This document shows, in pieces, positions 34,010 through 46,364 of a DNA stretch of 64,000 bases. Source of the stretch: Euwallacea fornicatus (lineage: Eukaryota > Arthropoda > Insecta > Coleoptera > Curculionidae); contig NC_089547.1 of NCBI RefSeq assembly GCF_040115645.1, positions 248,001-312,000 of the forward strand, in the 5' to 3' direction. The notes under the pieces are model-generated. The model ran no database searches. It saw only the letters and a program-made list of their open reading frames with translations, and was not told the DNA's origin. The translations under genes were made by a program, and so were the position numbers. Each line of letters starts with the position of its first letter. Positions within the stretch are counted from its first letter, which is position 1.

Positions 34010-36297
34010 GTAAAAATAATCTGAATGACGATCTTGAGAAACTTTTACGTTGTTAAATTTTAAAGAGGAACTCATATCGAAACTAAAGACGAAGCTTATG
34101 AACTTACCGATATCCATTTTATTATACTCGTTCATATCGAAGGGGAGCTTTACCGATATCGTTCGAAACAATAGATTAGCAAAGAAAGAGCAGTATTAAA
34201 TGGAGAATTGCCTCCTTCCTAAATAAATATTTAACAAGAGAAAGAAGAAAAAGGGCGCATTCGAAGAGAGTTATGTAAATAAACCCCGAAGAGTAGTTGT
34301 GCTCTTACGGATACATTTTAAAACAGGTGTATTTATCTTTGACCTGTTTTCATGTTATTTGTTTTTTAAATGGAAAACAAGAGAACTCATTAGGGTGGCG
34401 AGTGTTTTCTGATTTAACCGTTTTTTTTTTTTTTTAACTTTATCGGGACCGTCTATTCCCTTTTCATTTAAGAATTATGAGCAAAAGAACAATTTAAAAT
34501 TTTAAATATTAAATGAAGAAATATTTTGCTGTGTTGGTACTAACAACAAATTTGGATTTTTGCGCGTTTTTGTTCCATCGAGTCCAACACAACCGGAAAA
34601 CTCCAAACTCAGTTTAATATTTTAGCGGAAGTTGGCTTAACAATAACAAAAGCCGTAGTTAAATCTGTTCATAAGTATTAACATTTTTGTATTTGTAACG
34701 GTTAGTGCTTTTTAACGCTTTTTATTTATTATTTTGTTAGAATTTATACTTCACGTAACGCACATGTATAAGTTGCTCCTAAAATAGGTTAAGTAGTTTT
34801 GAGCGCATTTTAATGGTAAAAATTACGCCAAAGTGTGTAAACTTAACCTTTTTTAATTTTATTTCTTCTAGCTCTTTTAATTACATATTTAATTTGGGTT
34901 CAGGTTTTATTGTTGAATTTATTTTTTTTAGCTTTATTATACTGTTGAATTTATACTATCTAATTTCGGGACACTAAACAGCGTGGTCCAAATTCAACAC
35001 GTATCACTGGGATCTCAGAAATTATAAAAGATGCGAAGTTGGTTAAATTGGGGTAAACGTGCACAAGACAAACTCGGAAAAATTCCAAATACTTCTGGAA
35101 ATACCCAGAAAAAAATTAAATTTTGATATATTATTTTTAATATTTCCTAACATATTTTGAATAGACTTTTCAAAAGCAATGTCATTTCAAGATTGCCCTT
35201 TCTTCATCCCTACAAGATGACGTTGTGAAATTTGAAATTCGACGTTTCGTTTTTAGGCCACCATCATCAACTTACTGTTTTTAAATACGAATCTGGATTT
35301 TTTATCATGTTTTTTATAAATTTTTAACGTTATAAGAACAATAATTTATAATAACCACCAAAAAAAGTAGTAGATGTGATAAAAATACCCCGTTGAAAAG
35401 TGCATATATCTATCAATCTCTCATGTATTGTTTTTAGCATAAGTTTTTCTTTGTTGTCGTTTCTTCTCCTCGCGTAATAGATATTTTCAACCAATTTTAA
35501 TATATGAAATAAATAACATAAATATTTTTTATGAAGTATAACGAATGAATAGAACTTGCAAGTATAAAAAATGCTTATATTTGGACACGCAAGTGGCTAT
35601 GGATTGAGTTCTTTCCACTTTTTTTAAATCAGTACACAATTGTCAAATTCAAAATTTATTCAGTAAATTATAAAGTTGACACTGATTATTATTAAAGTAA
35701 AATAAAATGTTTTCATCACTGGAAAAGCGTGATATGATAAAAAAAAATCTGTTACACTTATTATAAAAGTGCTCAATTATGTTCAGGGCGCTATTTACAA
35801 GATTGAAAAACTTTAAAAATGGTATAAACATTTATTTAAGTTACAGGTCTTATAAAGATAATTAAAATGAAACCATAATAATTCAAAATTTTCCGTTTCT
35901 GATAAATAGATCCAAACTGATACATTAAGGGGTGTCAAAAAAAATTGGTAACGTGATATTTGTTTTGACATATATTTTCAAATAAGATCAAGATAAAAAA
36001 TTATATAGCAAAATTTTTTGTTTTTTTCTGAATATCTTCGTAATTATTCGGATTTGTTTGCGGTTCAAAGTGGCATTTTCTCGGGCACTAAATTGTGCAA
36101 CTTCACCCCAATTTAACCGCCTTCGTATCTCCGATTGTCTCCGATATCCCAATGATGCGCCTCGCATTTGATCCACCTTATAAAGCAGTTTATGAAGTGT
36201 TGTAAAATCTCACGATTCTGTGACATGGTGTATAAAGACATTGTTTTCACGTAACTCAATAAATCTTAAAACTTGTTTATCAAATATAAATCAAGTA

Positions 36298-36924
36298 TTA
36301 CACCTTATGATGTAAGCATACTCCACAAGACCCGTTTATGTCGCAGTAGTGCCCCTCTGGACACGTGCAACTCGTGTAATCCCGGAACATAATGTCATCT
36401 CTTCCTAAACTAGTTTTTACCCTCCAACTGCTGGTAACTTTAAACGAACTCCTCGGTTTATGACTAACATTGCACCTCGTAAAAGCGGAATTCCAATACT
36501 GGAGGCTAAGCCAATTTGGAAATAAATTCTCTCATAATTTTAAATATACGAATCTTCATTCATTATTCTAAATTTCAGTTTCTACATAAATCTATCAGCG
36601 AAATGAAAAATAATGATATAGCTTTCGCTCTGGAGAATTTTCAAGTTGCCGAAGTAAAAGCCCTTAATGTAATATAAAACTTCTAAAAAGGTTTATGTTT
36701 AATGGCCCTAGAACGATTTTTACCTAACAGTATATGCGATATTAACATTTGCAAGAAAGCTTTCACCAGAATTATTTTTGAGACTTACTTTGGGAACTAC
36801 AAGATTCTCTTTGCGTTCTTTACGTTCTGGATATATTTCCAATATCTGGAAGCATATTCACTGCATTAAAAATCGTGTTAAGGAAGATTAGACTTAAAAT
36901 CAATCTCAGCAGCAGTTCAAACAT
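36298..36924 (-). CDS. Probable small secreted Cys-rich protein, 2-3 exons
   Basis: The terminal exon 36498-36298 follows CTTAGCCTCCAG and is open in phase 0 for 66 codons to TAA (36300-36298). It contains six Cys in the pattern C-x33-C-x-C-x5-C-x5-C-x2-C, including CTCPEGHYC. Upstream, 36845-36789 (19 codons, ending AAA/GTAAGT, phase 0) reads ILEIYPERKERKENLVVPK. ATG at 36924 opens MFELLLRLILSLIFLNTIFNA, a good signal peptide, but its frame is one base off the 57-bp exon. Either an indel or another upstream exon is needed. Regular Cys spacing suggests a disulfide-bonded extracellular peptide, perhaps a hormone or growth-factor type; the family is not recognised. Confidence 0.5.
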
Positions 36925-37212
36925 AGTAAGTGGACCGTTTAACAGTTTTGTTACGTTTTCATATTGACAACAAATGTTCTTTTCACTCGAATTAAGTTTC
37001 TGTTTTTTACGCCATTACTTTAAAAAACTATTTTATTTCACTTGAGAACTAACACACACACACAACGGTAAAATTTGCAGTGCTCAGAGCAAATGATAAA
37101 GAAAAATGATACGTTTCACTGGTTAAGGGCGCTTTTATGTTGTTCCTTGTTGGTGGGTCCTAATAGGATCCACTTCGTCATGGCGTCAGGCATCGCCACA
37201 CAAGATAATATA

Positions 37213-38095
37213 CAGGGTATTATTTAAGTAGCCAAACTTCAAGGATGGTTGTTCTAGAGTAACTCCAAGACGAAAAATTATATAAGGTCCGGTAATGCTT
37301 CGTTTTCAGGATACAGGGTGTCAGAATTTTCTTTTATCGTTACATATTGAAAAAACTCATAAATAACAAGAAAACGCACATTATTATGCAGTTGAAACTG
37401 GGTGACAATTTTTAACGTAGTACCAAAGAATCTTTGAGGTTTGTTTGTCTTCTTTTGTTGGTGGAGTGGACAACGATAACGCCGAAAGTTTAAGTAAAAC
37501 CAAACAGAGAAAACGTTTTATTAGAACTACACTTCAATAAATAGTAATCAATTTTTTTAGTAAAAATACATTTTATCCTATGTAACACGAAACTTACAAT
37601 AGTTGGCTGAAAATCTCCTTTTCCAACTTCAATCCAAGCATTAGCTCGTGTTAATATCGATTGCTGAACACATTGAAATGTTCTCGGCATATATCTTATC
37701 TTATTACATGAATACCATATCCGTTGGATTCATTCTTCTTCAGTGTTGATCGGAGTTCTATAAGCTAACGATTTTATACGCCCCCAAAGGAAAAAACCTG
37801 ACGGATTTAAATCCGGTGACCTCGATGGCCATGACTGTGCTAAAGCGAAAAAATATAAAAGCAATGACAATAAAAACTATAAATAACTCTGTCAAATTTC
37901 CATAAAATTGACTAAAGGATTATTAACATTTTTACGGAAAAAGGATTTTTTAACAAAAGTGTGTCATCTTAAAAAAACTTTGACATTTTCGTATCTTGAA
38001 AACGAAGCATTACCGAACCTGTGTTAATATAAACTTGACGTCTTCAAATCGCTCAAAGCATCATCTCTTGAAGGTTGGTTACATATTTTTTAAAA
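37213..38095 (-). mobile_element. Long-TIR mariner-like element F
   Basis: The left end CAGGGTATTATTTAAG follows TA (37211-37212), with an inner motif CAGGGTGTCAG at 37314, 101 bp inside. The right arm mirrors it (CGTATCTTGAAAACGAAGCATTACCG near 38000 against CGGTAATGCTTCGTTTTC near 37295). The right outer tip is degraded or replaced by a retrotransposon tail. A transposase fragment is on the minus strand. Confidence 0.75.
37490..37840 (-). pseudogene. Mariner-like transposase C-terminal pseudogene
   Basis: The minus strand reads SWPSRSPDLNPSGFFLWGR, then IKSLAYRTPINTEEE and a stop. It then reopens with MPRTFQCVQQSILTRANAWIE. The position of the third catalytic Asp (PLD in relatives) is Gly. 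The earlier catalytic blocks are missing. Confidence 0.75.
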
Positions 38096-38560
38096 TTTTT
38101 TTATTAAGATTATAGTGCCTCAACTACTTGGGTTATTGGCACTCAACATACATTTGACAGTATACAAAACGTTCTGAGTACAGGTACATATCAAGTAGAC
38201 ACGAAGATTACGTTTAGACGGAGTTAAAAAGATCGATTGACTTCAGGAATTCTATGGTTGTTCTCTGATCTACTGTGGAGTGCAAGTTCTTGTGCAGTTC
38301 ATCTTCAATTTGAAAGGAGATCCTATTGGCACTATACTTTGGACACTTTGTGATGATATGGTCGACTGTCAGCAACGTTACGTTTTCAAATAGCGCCTTG
38401 TATAAGATAAAACAAAACGTAGTTAAAATGCGGATAATACTGATTACTTCATATTGCTGACGCTTACGCGATCTTAGAACAACATATCTTAATATATTCT
38501 CTTTTATGTAGCGGACACAATTAATAAATAATTTAAGTTGCGGACAAGAACTCACTAAAA
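38096..38560 (-). mobile_element. Non-LTR retrotransposon 3' fragment (second lineage)
   Basis: The minus-strand frame 38555-38214 ends with TVDHIITKCPKYSANRI and, later, EFLKSIDLFNSV. This is the CCHC-like HxxxxCP block and short tail typical of the C-terminus of Jockey/I-type ORF2. It differs from the lineage at 53.5 kb. The A/T-rich 3' tail abuts the end of element F near 38096, so it probably landed in that end. Confidence 0.6.
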
Positions 38561-41500
38561 AATCTACCGCTGTAGAAATTGAATAAACTTATAAGAATTG
38601 CTTAGGAAACTTTAGCTCTTTTGAAGTCGGTAAACTTTCCATCTTTCCCTCTTTTCTTTCTATTTGACCTAAGATATTAATTGAAAAAATGAAAAAATTC
38701 AGAGAAAGTCAGAATATCGTTAGAATTTATATTTATTCGGGCACTGCTGAAAGCTGTATCTGGCTTATTATATGAAACTCGATTTCAAAGCGAATACAAA
38801 AAGAGAAAATTTTACGTAACATTGCCCTAAAGTGCCTGAAGGTGGGAAATATATAAAATCCTACTCATTTTTCGCTCACATAAGCTCGAATGAATTTCCA
38901 GGTAGCCATTTCACTCAGAAGTAAATCTGTTTTCCTTTCGTTCTTTGTGGAGATCTAAACGAAAGCTACTTTGGATGTAAATCTCTGGTTTTTATTAAAA
39001 ACAGAAAAAAATTAGTAATCACGACAGAAACAATGTTGTCTTAAAATATTAAAATGGGAATTTTCGGAATTTCAGAAGACGATATCTTGAAAACGGTTTA
39101 GGATGTTTTCATTCAATTTAAGTGAAGTAATACGGTAATAGGGCCCAAATGAACGTTTTTGTTTTAAGCCTCTATGGACGTTGAGAGGTGGAGGATGACT
39201 TCAGCACTGGGCGAGTATACATTCTAATATGGACGCGATGACATCTGCTTATTCAGATTGCATATACAGGTTGTTCGCTGAAAATGCACCACAAGTTTAA
39301 GGGGATATTCTTGTGTTAAAATAAGAAAAAAATGACAACAAACCCATGGCTTATCGGAATAATGGCAATTTCATAAATAAAATATATTTATAAATGACTA
39401 AGTGTAACTGGTTTTGAGCTGAAAATTATTATTTAATGGGCCTCAATATCCAATTCGGAACTTAATTTAACTCTATGTTAGTTGTGTTGGTAACCAGCAA
39501 TTCCACCCTGACCGCAATACCCTGCAATCGATTGACTTCAATTTTGTACAATAATGATTCACAACTGATTCTACTTTGTATTGGATTTTATTACACTTTG
39601 GCTAAGGTGTTTTATATGTACAAGAGGCCCATTTCAAAAATTGCCGCCTTCTAAAATACCCCAATAATCTTTTGAAAGGGAGGTTGAATAATAGGGTTGT
39701 TACATTTAACACCCTGAAACCAAGATCTTATTTTTGTCACGAAGAAAATATCCAAAAAGACGGCCGTTCTGGTGTTCTGGTGGCCGAATGGTGTGAGAAG
39801 AAGTGGTTGGAGAAATTGTGTTAAATATGTATACGTGGGAGAGAAAGGGGAGAGGGGGGAAGGGGGGAGGGGGGGGGGGCTTTAGTCGGTAGCCACTAAA
39901 TATTTCGAGTTGAGAGAACTTTCTCCCACTCCAGGACTGTCTCAGAGGAATATATGCGAGCAACTACTGTCTACTACACCCGTCTTCTGCTAGTTATTTC
40001 GCTATAGTTGTTTTTACGAGTTATGTCGACACGTTCGGGCTTATTTGATGTGACTTTAGGACATCACTGCCCACTATAGTGTTTCTGAACCTATTCAGCT
40101 AGCGTTACTGCTTTCGTCTCTAGCGTGAATTTGAGTCGTTTGCCGCCCTTAACATTACTTAGCACACATTATTCACGATGTGTTTAAACCGTTTGCACCT
40201 CATTCTTCCCATTTAATAATATTTTTTCTATCTCGAGTGAATGATATACGTAATCATGTGCTGGAAAACTGATGTACGATGATCAAATATTCATTTCCAT
40301 TAGGCTGTGGGCACAGCTTTATCTACTTTAAAGACCCGATCGGACAACTGCAATATAAGCTCGGCTCAGTTGCATTGAAACTGGTACTTCAATCACTTCA
40401 TGTTCTCACGAATGAAATTAATTTGATTTACTATTTTGTTCTTGCGAAATCGGTTCAAGTACTACAAAGCTTTCACTAAAGCTGCAATCATTAGACCATA
40501 AATATTTTTTTCAACTGCCATGCTATAACTACTGGAATGACTGGGACTTCACTTTAATGACCACTTTAAGGCTTTAGCTTAACTTGCGAATTTAGGTGTA
40601 ATACCAGATTGACGGTTTTTCCTTCGGAAAGTTAAAATTAGGCAAGATTTTTTTATGTCCTAGCAGCCAACTATCGCGCCTAACCACACAATCTGATAAC
40701 TAAACCCTAAAGGTTAACACCTATAACTTCCATTTCATTAAAATCGAGACGAATTTTTCCTTTTTCATATGGAAACGATAAATTCACGCTCGACAAACTA
40801 TTACAAAATTTATGGCTGTTTGCACGAGAATAGTTTCACTGGGCTTTCCAAGGGCTGTCGACAACTGAAGGTTCAAGTGCCCTTGTGAAATTCGATTTAC
40901 ATGTAAATTGTTTCGTTTGGAAACAAACAATTCGTATTTCTTGCTTTAAATTTTGTGTCAGCGGAGAGGAGGGGCAAAGCCAATTTATACCAAGCTGTGG
41001 AATCGAAAGCTAGTCCCAAGGGCTTCTATGAGATCTGAAGTCGTAAATAGGGGTCAAACTCAAGAAAGGAAAATCAAGAAAGCATTAAATTTCACGTGGA
41101 CTAGATAGGGTATTAATTCTCGTGTCGCAGGTATTCCCTGAGGTTTACGTGTCCATAAAAATAAGAAAAAAGGTTAACTCGAAAGCCTTTTTACTATATG
41201 TTTGCAATGGCCTGACATGGCAGTTACATCGTGCGCTTTGGGGAGGTTCAGAGGAAAATGGGAATTTATAGACCGCAATATCCTGTTAAATTCATTCGCT
41301 TGATACTCAATGTCCTTGCTTCTGGCAACACAGTAAATTTGTTAAGTTAATTAACCTTTAAAAACGCAACTTTAGTGCTGTCTTGTCATTTCAACCATTT
41401 CTAAAACTAATTCAACCTACTTTAACGTCAAAGCTGACCCAAATATTAAATTAATGTGATGTTTTGGACTAACTCCCTTGTAGTTAGGGGTCAGTTTAAA

Positions 41501-42025
41501 GGGCAGAAAACATTTTAATATTAATATTAGGAATTTTGCGTGACTGTTTAGCAACTTTCTGGAAAGTTTTTAGGGGATGATAAGCTGGTTTTAACTGATA
41601 AAACTGGAGGAAGGTTAAGGACCCTTCGAATTTTTTCCTTCGGAATAACACATTGCATAAGTAAGTTTATTTGCTTTTATTTGTCCACCCGCAAATACTT
41701 TATATTCCAGTCAGTGGTCACTTCATTGGTCATGCTTGTCGTGTAGCTTTTCGGTTTCTCTCTGGGAATGTGTTTGATTATTGGTTTAGCAACAAAAGTC
41801 GCTATTACTTGAATTATACATATGTAGAAGAGTTGATTAGATGTTATTCGAATTTCTGAAAAATCCGTACTCGAGTTGGAAAGCAGAAGTTTGAATGAAT
41901 GGATGAAATGTTCCAATGAATAATGGACGATTGCAGTGGCCGAATTTGACCATCGAATTAGGTTTACTTAAGCAAATGTTTAATTCTATTACCCTACGAG
42001 CTTATAGTAAAGTCGCTTTCCTATG
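38561..42025. other. Largely unassigned stretch
   Basis: No gene is supported. Notable items are the G-run at 39841-39880 and a moderately less AT-rich block at 39950-40480, which contains a possible acceptor (TTCCATTAG before 40306) and an open frame. I could not assign an exon. Confidence 0.35.
39841..39880 (+). repeat. Purine/G-rich tract
   Basis: Successive runs of four to ten G separated by A or GA give several G-tracts, enough to form a G-quadruplex on the + strand. It could also be a polypurine tract relic of a retroelement. Confidence 0.6.
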
Positions 42026-42600
42026 CAGAGCGGTCCACCACCTCATCTCAAAACCGTAAGATTTAGAAAAAAAATCATATAAAAATTATTCGGTTCTTCA
42101 TGAATTTTTATTTTCAAAAAAATACAGGGGGTCCCATGAAAAGAAGCAAGTGTGAGATGCTTGAAATGCGAAAAATTTGGGTATTTTTTTCACTCCTGTA
42201 TAAAATTTGCGAAAATTAAAAATATACTCTAGTAAAACGGCCCTTTGTTTTTAACTAGACAAGTTTCCATACTATTCAATTAACACTACATGAATTTATT
42301 GACAATTTTAAAAAGCTTATTTTGCCTTCGACATTTCCTTTAAATTGAATAAACTCTAAAGCTGCTAAACATTTTCTATACTTTGTAATAACAAAAATAC
42401 TTATAGTTACAAGTAATATGGTATTCCATTTAAAAATGAATATATTTGTCACACCGCAGTATTCTGGACCACCCCGTAACTTTGAAAATATTGAAAAATA
42501 AAAATTCATGAAAAACAGAACTACTTTTATCTCAAACTTTTTTTCTCGATCTCACGATGTTTGAGATAAGGTAGTGGACCCTCTTGCGAGGACCACTCTG
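42026..42600. mobile_element. Long-TIR element (family E, copy 2), deleted
   Basis: The outer tips CAGAGCGGTCC (42026) and GGACCACTCTG (ending 42600, before TA) are inverted. The inner motifs CAGGGGGTCC (42125) and GGACCACCCCG (42466-42476) lie about 100-125 bp inside. Sequence between them matches the right arm of the copy at 31.6-33.4 kb. Most of the left arm and centre are gone. Confidence 0.75.
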
Positions 42601-43243
42601 TACAAATGGGTTACAAATTTTTATTACATCCGAAAATGAAGGGGCGTGCGTCAGAAATTTTTATGGGCTATTAGGCGGTGAATATGGCAATTAACATGCG
42701 TGCGCTAATCGTTATATTCCTAATACTTAAGCAAATTGATATTATACCGCACCACCATCCATTGGGTCTGCACCAGCGGCCGCTACCTCTCCGTGTTATC
42801 GCTCTGTCAAACGAACTACCAAGGCAGGTTCATTTCTACATCAGTTTTTAAGTCTTGAATGCGTCTTTTTCTGTTTAATATTTAGACTCCTTGTCAAATT
42901 GACAGTAAAAATGTTCATGTTGTGTTCGGATGTTTGACAAATTTGAATTAAACGCTCATGCAATAACGTAATAATTAGACCGAATTTGAGGGTTTTATTG
43001 AAATTTAGATGTTACTAATCTAATGATCTCACTTAACACCCGACAAATTTTATCAGGTCATACCACAGCGAAATTTTCATGAACCGTTTCCAGGGATCAA
43101 CTTTTTAGAATGGTTCTGTATCTCATTTTCTGTGAAAGCCTCAGATGGTTACCGACAACTCTCTGATCCCTGCAGGTCAGATTTTCCAATACTGAGGATG
43201 ATAAAAAAGCTAAATAATATTATACACATTTTTTTTTTTATAG

Positions 43244-43379
43244 GAAATGTATTTCGCAACAACCCTACTGACATAGAGCAACGAAAATGTGCGAGAATAA
43301 AGCCAGAGTTGGACGACCTAAATTACAACGATCGGAAAGAGTTTTCAGCGAATCCCATCTCAATTCCTGGGAACTATTT
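43244..43379 (+). CDS. Possible internal exon, unidentified
   Basis: A long T tract ending ATAG precedes 43244 and GTAAGG follows 43379. The 136-bp stretch is open (NVFRNNPTDIEQRKCARIK, then an acidic DDLNYNDRKE). The splice sites are good, but no neighbouring exon or homology is recognised. The unspliced frame stops at 43381. Confidence 0.3.
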
Positions 43380-43904
43380 GTAAGGGATTCTCTGCTGACT
43401 TTAGCATGGCCTGAATTTCTAAACAGCGTTTCGAGGTATGTCGTAATTCTAAGGCACTAATTGAGATTTTGCTAAACACTGACTGCTGGAATTGTCTTGC
43501 AAATGAAAAAAAAACTATATGAGGTGTTTCATTTAAAGCGACACAAACGATTATCTCCCAAGCTAAATTTAAAATCACAAAAAGTTTCAAGTAAACATTA
43601 CTTGTAATGAAAGAGGACGTCCAACGGACAAAAGCAAATGTTTACTCGAGGTGATTTGAAGGACATTTCAAAGCCAATTTTGTTTTTTAAATGGAACACC
43701 CATTTTGTATTGGTAAATTTTCAAAGAGCTTAAAAAATTTAATCTTTCCTGGTGAAAATGTTTTTTTCTAAAACTTCTCGTTTTGCAAATATCAACAAAA
43801 ACTGAAATAGCAAATTTAAAATGACACATGACTTAAATTGAGGAAAAACTTTGTTAATCAAAATTAATCAAAAACTACAGTAAAAATTAGTTTTAAACAT
43901 TTAT

Positions 43905-44944
43905 CACTTCCTAATTATTGCCGAAGCACGTTTCGCTCGAATGTTCTTTCAACCTGGGAAACAAGCGGTAGTCACTCGGTGCCAAATGCGGGCTATACGG
44001 TGAGTGATGATTTCCCATCCAAACTCTTGCGAGTTAGCGGTGTCAGTACGGACGAGTTACTTTACTCACCCACTTAATTTTTTAAGCCTCAGAATATCTG
44101 TCTACTTTTATTGTGGTGCCATGGTCCATAAAATCAACCAATAATCCTTCTTTCGATCTTAAACTACAGTTTCCATGATTTTGCCAGCACAGTACGTCAC
44201 CACTTGCGGACATTTTTGACATCCATGAATTATTTCCGCACACGTCCGTCAATTGGCGATTAATTTTGATTGGTTTAAGTCATTGTGAATCGACGCAAAA
44301 ACTAGACTTTATTGCTGCGAAAGTTTACCAAACACTCCCTGTAAACATTCTCGCCACGTTGTTTTTGTTTAATTGTGAGTAATAACGACAACCATCTCGC
44401 TCACAGCTTTCTCATAACCAATTGAACGGTCAAAGTGCGATGTCAAGTAATTTTTTAAATGCTTATCACGTCTGCTAACTCGTGCACTTTTAGCCGACGG
44501 TTTTCCAGTAGAGTTCTATGGATTTTCACCACAATTTTTGGAGTGGTCAAATCTGGAGTGCCATTGGATCGGCCACTGAGGAGTTTGTCTTGGCAATTCG
44601 TACGCGCGCGTTTAAGCTCTGCCACCCAATATTTTACGGTTGTTAACAAAGGACCAGATTCCCTCAGGACAGAATCTAACTCTGCTTTCATGTTGGAGGG
44701 ACTAGGACCTTTCAAATGAAAGTGTTGAATCACGTATCGACGACCGATTTCTTCCATGTTCATAAAACCTTTGAAAGCATTAATTAAAAACGGCCCTAAA
44801 ACAAACACAAATCAACGTATCACCATCAAATTGGAACATAAACTTTTTGAGGTCATGTTTTTGTAATATACGTGATTTTTGAACGAAAAATCGCCATCTA
44901 TATGTCAGATGGGATACTTCTGGGACTATCCTCGTATTTATGGC
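43905..44944 (-). mobile_element. Mariner (DD34D type), decayed copy G2
   Basis: The right end CTGGGACTATCCTCG (ending 44944, TA next) equals the right end of copy G1. The left inverted repeat is not found, so the left limit is approximate. The coding region is on the minus strand. Confidence 0.75.
43915..44757 (-). pseudogene. Mariner transposase pseudogene
   Basis: From ATG at 44757 the minus strand reads MEEIGRRYVIQHFHLKG and, further on, ELDSVLRESGPLLTTVKYW and SGRSNG. This is the paired-like DNA-binding domain of classical mariners, open for about 100 codons. The catalytic part is visible only in pieces with frameshifts (DYWLILWTMAP, then LAPSDYRLFP-like codons near 43940). It is inactive. 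Confidence 0.8.
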
Positions 44945-45784
44945 CCCCGTCGGCGAAAATAGCACGCAATCATCCCCGCTGAAGCTCGCTCGAAATCCCG
45001 TACTTAATATCTAGAAGCCGTTTTATACCTGTTAAATATTAGCAAAAGTTATAGGTTGTTTAATCAGTGCGAAACTACCGTCACTAGTTGGATTTGAAAT
45101 GCTTTTGAAATTCTATACGTAGTTAAAGTAATGAAAACCATAATCTTGTCATACACCTCCAGACCTCTAAGCTTTAAGAAGGATTTTTTTTGCTTTTAAG
45201 CGATTGGTTTGAACTAAACAATTTTTAGGAAAAACTTAAACCTGTGCCCTCAGGGTTTTATGATTGAATGATTTAGTCTCGACCATTTTCCATGTAAAAG
45301 TTTGCAAAGAACACCTACACAAATGTGGCGCTCTAATAAAGGTCTCAGAACATAACTTATGATCGTTTTTTCCATTAATTGCACGTACATTCAAATGAAA
45401 ATCAACCCTCATTATTTGCATTTTAAAGCGGATTAAGGTCGTTACAGCCTAATAGCGAGCCTGACGTCTTCGCATAAAATACATCCTTCGGTAATGGTTG
45501 TACTTCCAAGCTAAAATCTGCGGCAACTTGTATAAAATTCCAATATTATCTTCAAAACGGGCCTTGCAAACAAGAGAAGACAAAAAAGAAATTAAGGAAG
45601 ATGCGTCCTTGAATTACTTCAAATCCCTAAATATTGGTTGAAGTGAAGTTTAATAATGAAACGAAAGTGTTTGTTATTCTGTAATTTAACTTCGGCTATT
45701 TTTAAATCGATTTTAATAAGGTACAAGAATTAGGTGCGCAAACTGGAGAATATCAAACAACGATCCAATTAGAGAGAATAAGGA

Positions 45785-45919
45785 ATGTCTAACAGAGAGA
45801 ATGAAGTTGCGGGTTTCAATGATGTAAGTAAATTTATGTTTGAAATGCTACCTGGCAATAGGCACCTTGAAGTTTGGCAAAACTGGACCTTAAATTCTCA
45901 TTTGAAATCACACATCTGA
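45785..45919 (+). CDS. Possible small ORF or first exon, unidentified
   Basis: ATG at 45785 (GGAATGT context) opens a 44-codon frame: MSNRENEVAGFND, then VSKFMFEMLPGNRHLEVWQ, ending at 45919. GAT/GTAAGT at 45823-45831 would serve as a donor, making the first 13 codons an initial exon. Composition looks protein-like, but length alone does not establish coding. Confidence 0.22.
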   Translation: MSNRENEVAGFNDVSKFMFEMLPGNRHLEVWQNWTLNSHLKSHI

Positions 45920-46364
45920 CAATCAGTCTGTGTCAGATAAGTTTATTTTTGTAATTCGGGATGATTTCGACTACTTTAACGCATCGCTTGCAGTGTCGGA
46001 ACAAGCTGCATTATCGTACTACTACAGCTTTTTTATGTTGTTTTTTTTGCTGTGTTGACTACCATAATTGATGTGTTTGTTATATCGACTTAGCTTAATT
46101 GCCCATTTCTTGTAATGGGCAATATTGGAAGAACGTGCAATGGTTTATAAGTTGTCCGACGTCCTGTTGATTATTTTTTGTTGCTGTTTCAATTGTTTGA
46201 AATTTCACGCTATTTTCAGATATTTACACCCACTTTCACGTGAAATGCACCACCCAGTAATACTAATAATTAAGTATTGTAACTTTGGCAAAATAATGCT
46301 TCATAATGGAGTATCAAATGATCAGACTTTCAGTAAAAAGATATCACATTTATTAATTAAAAAA

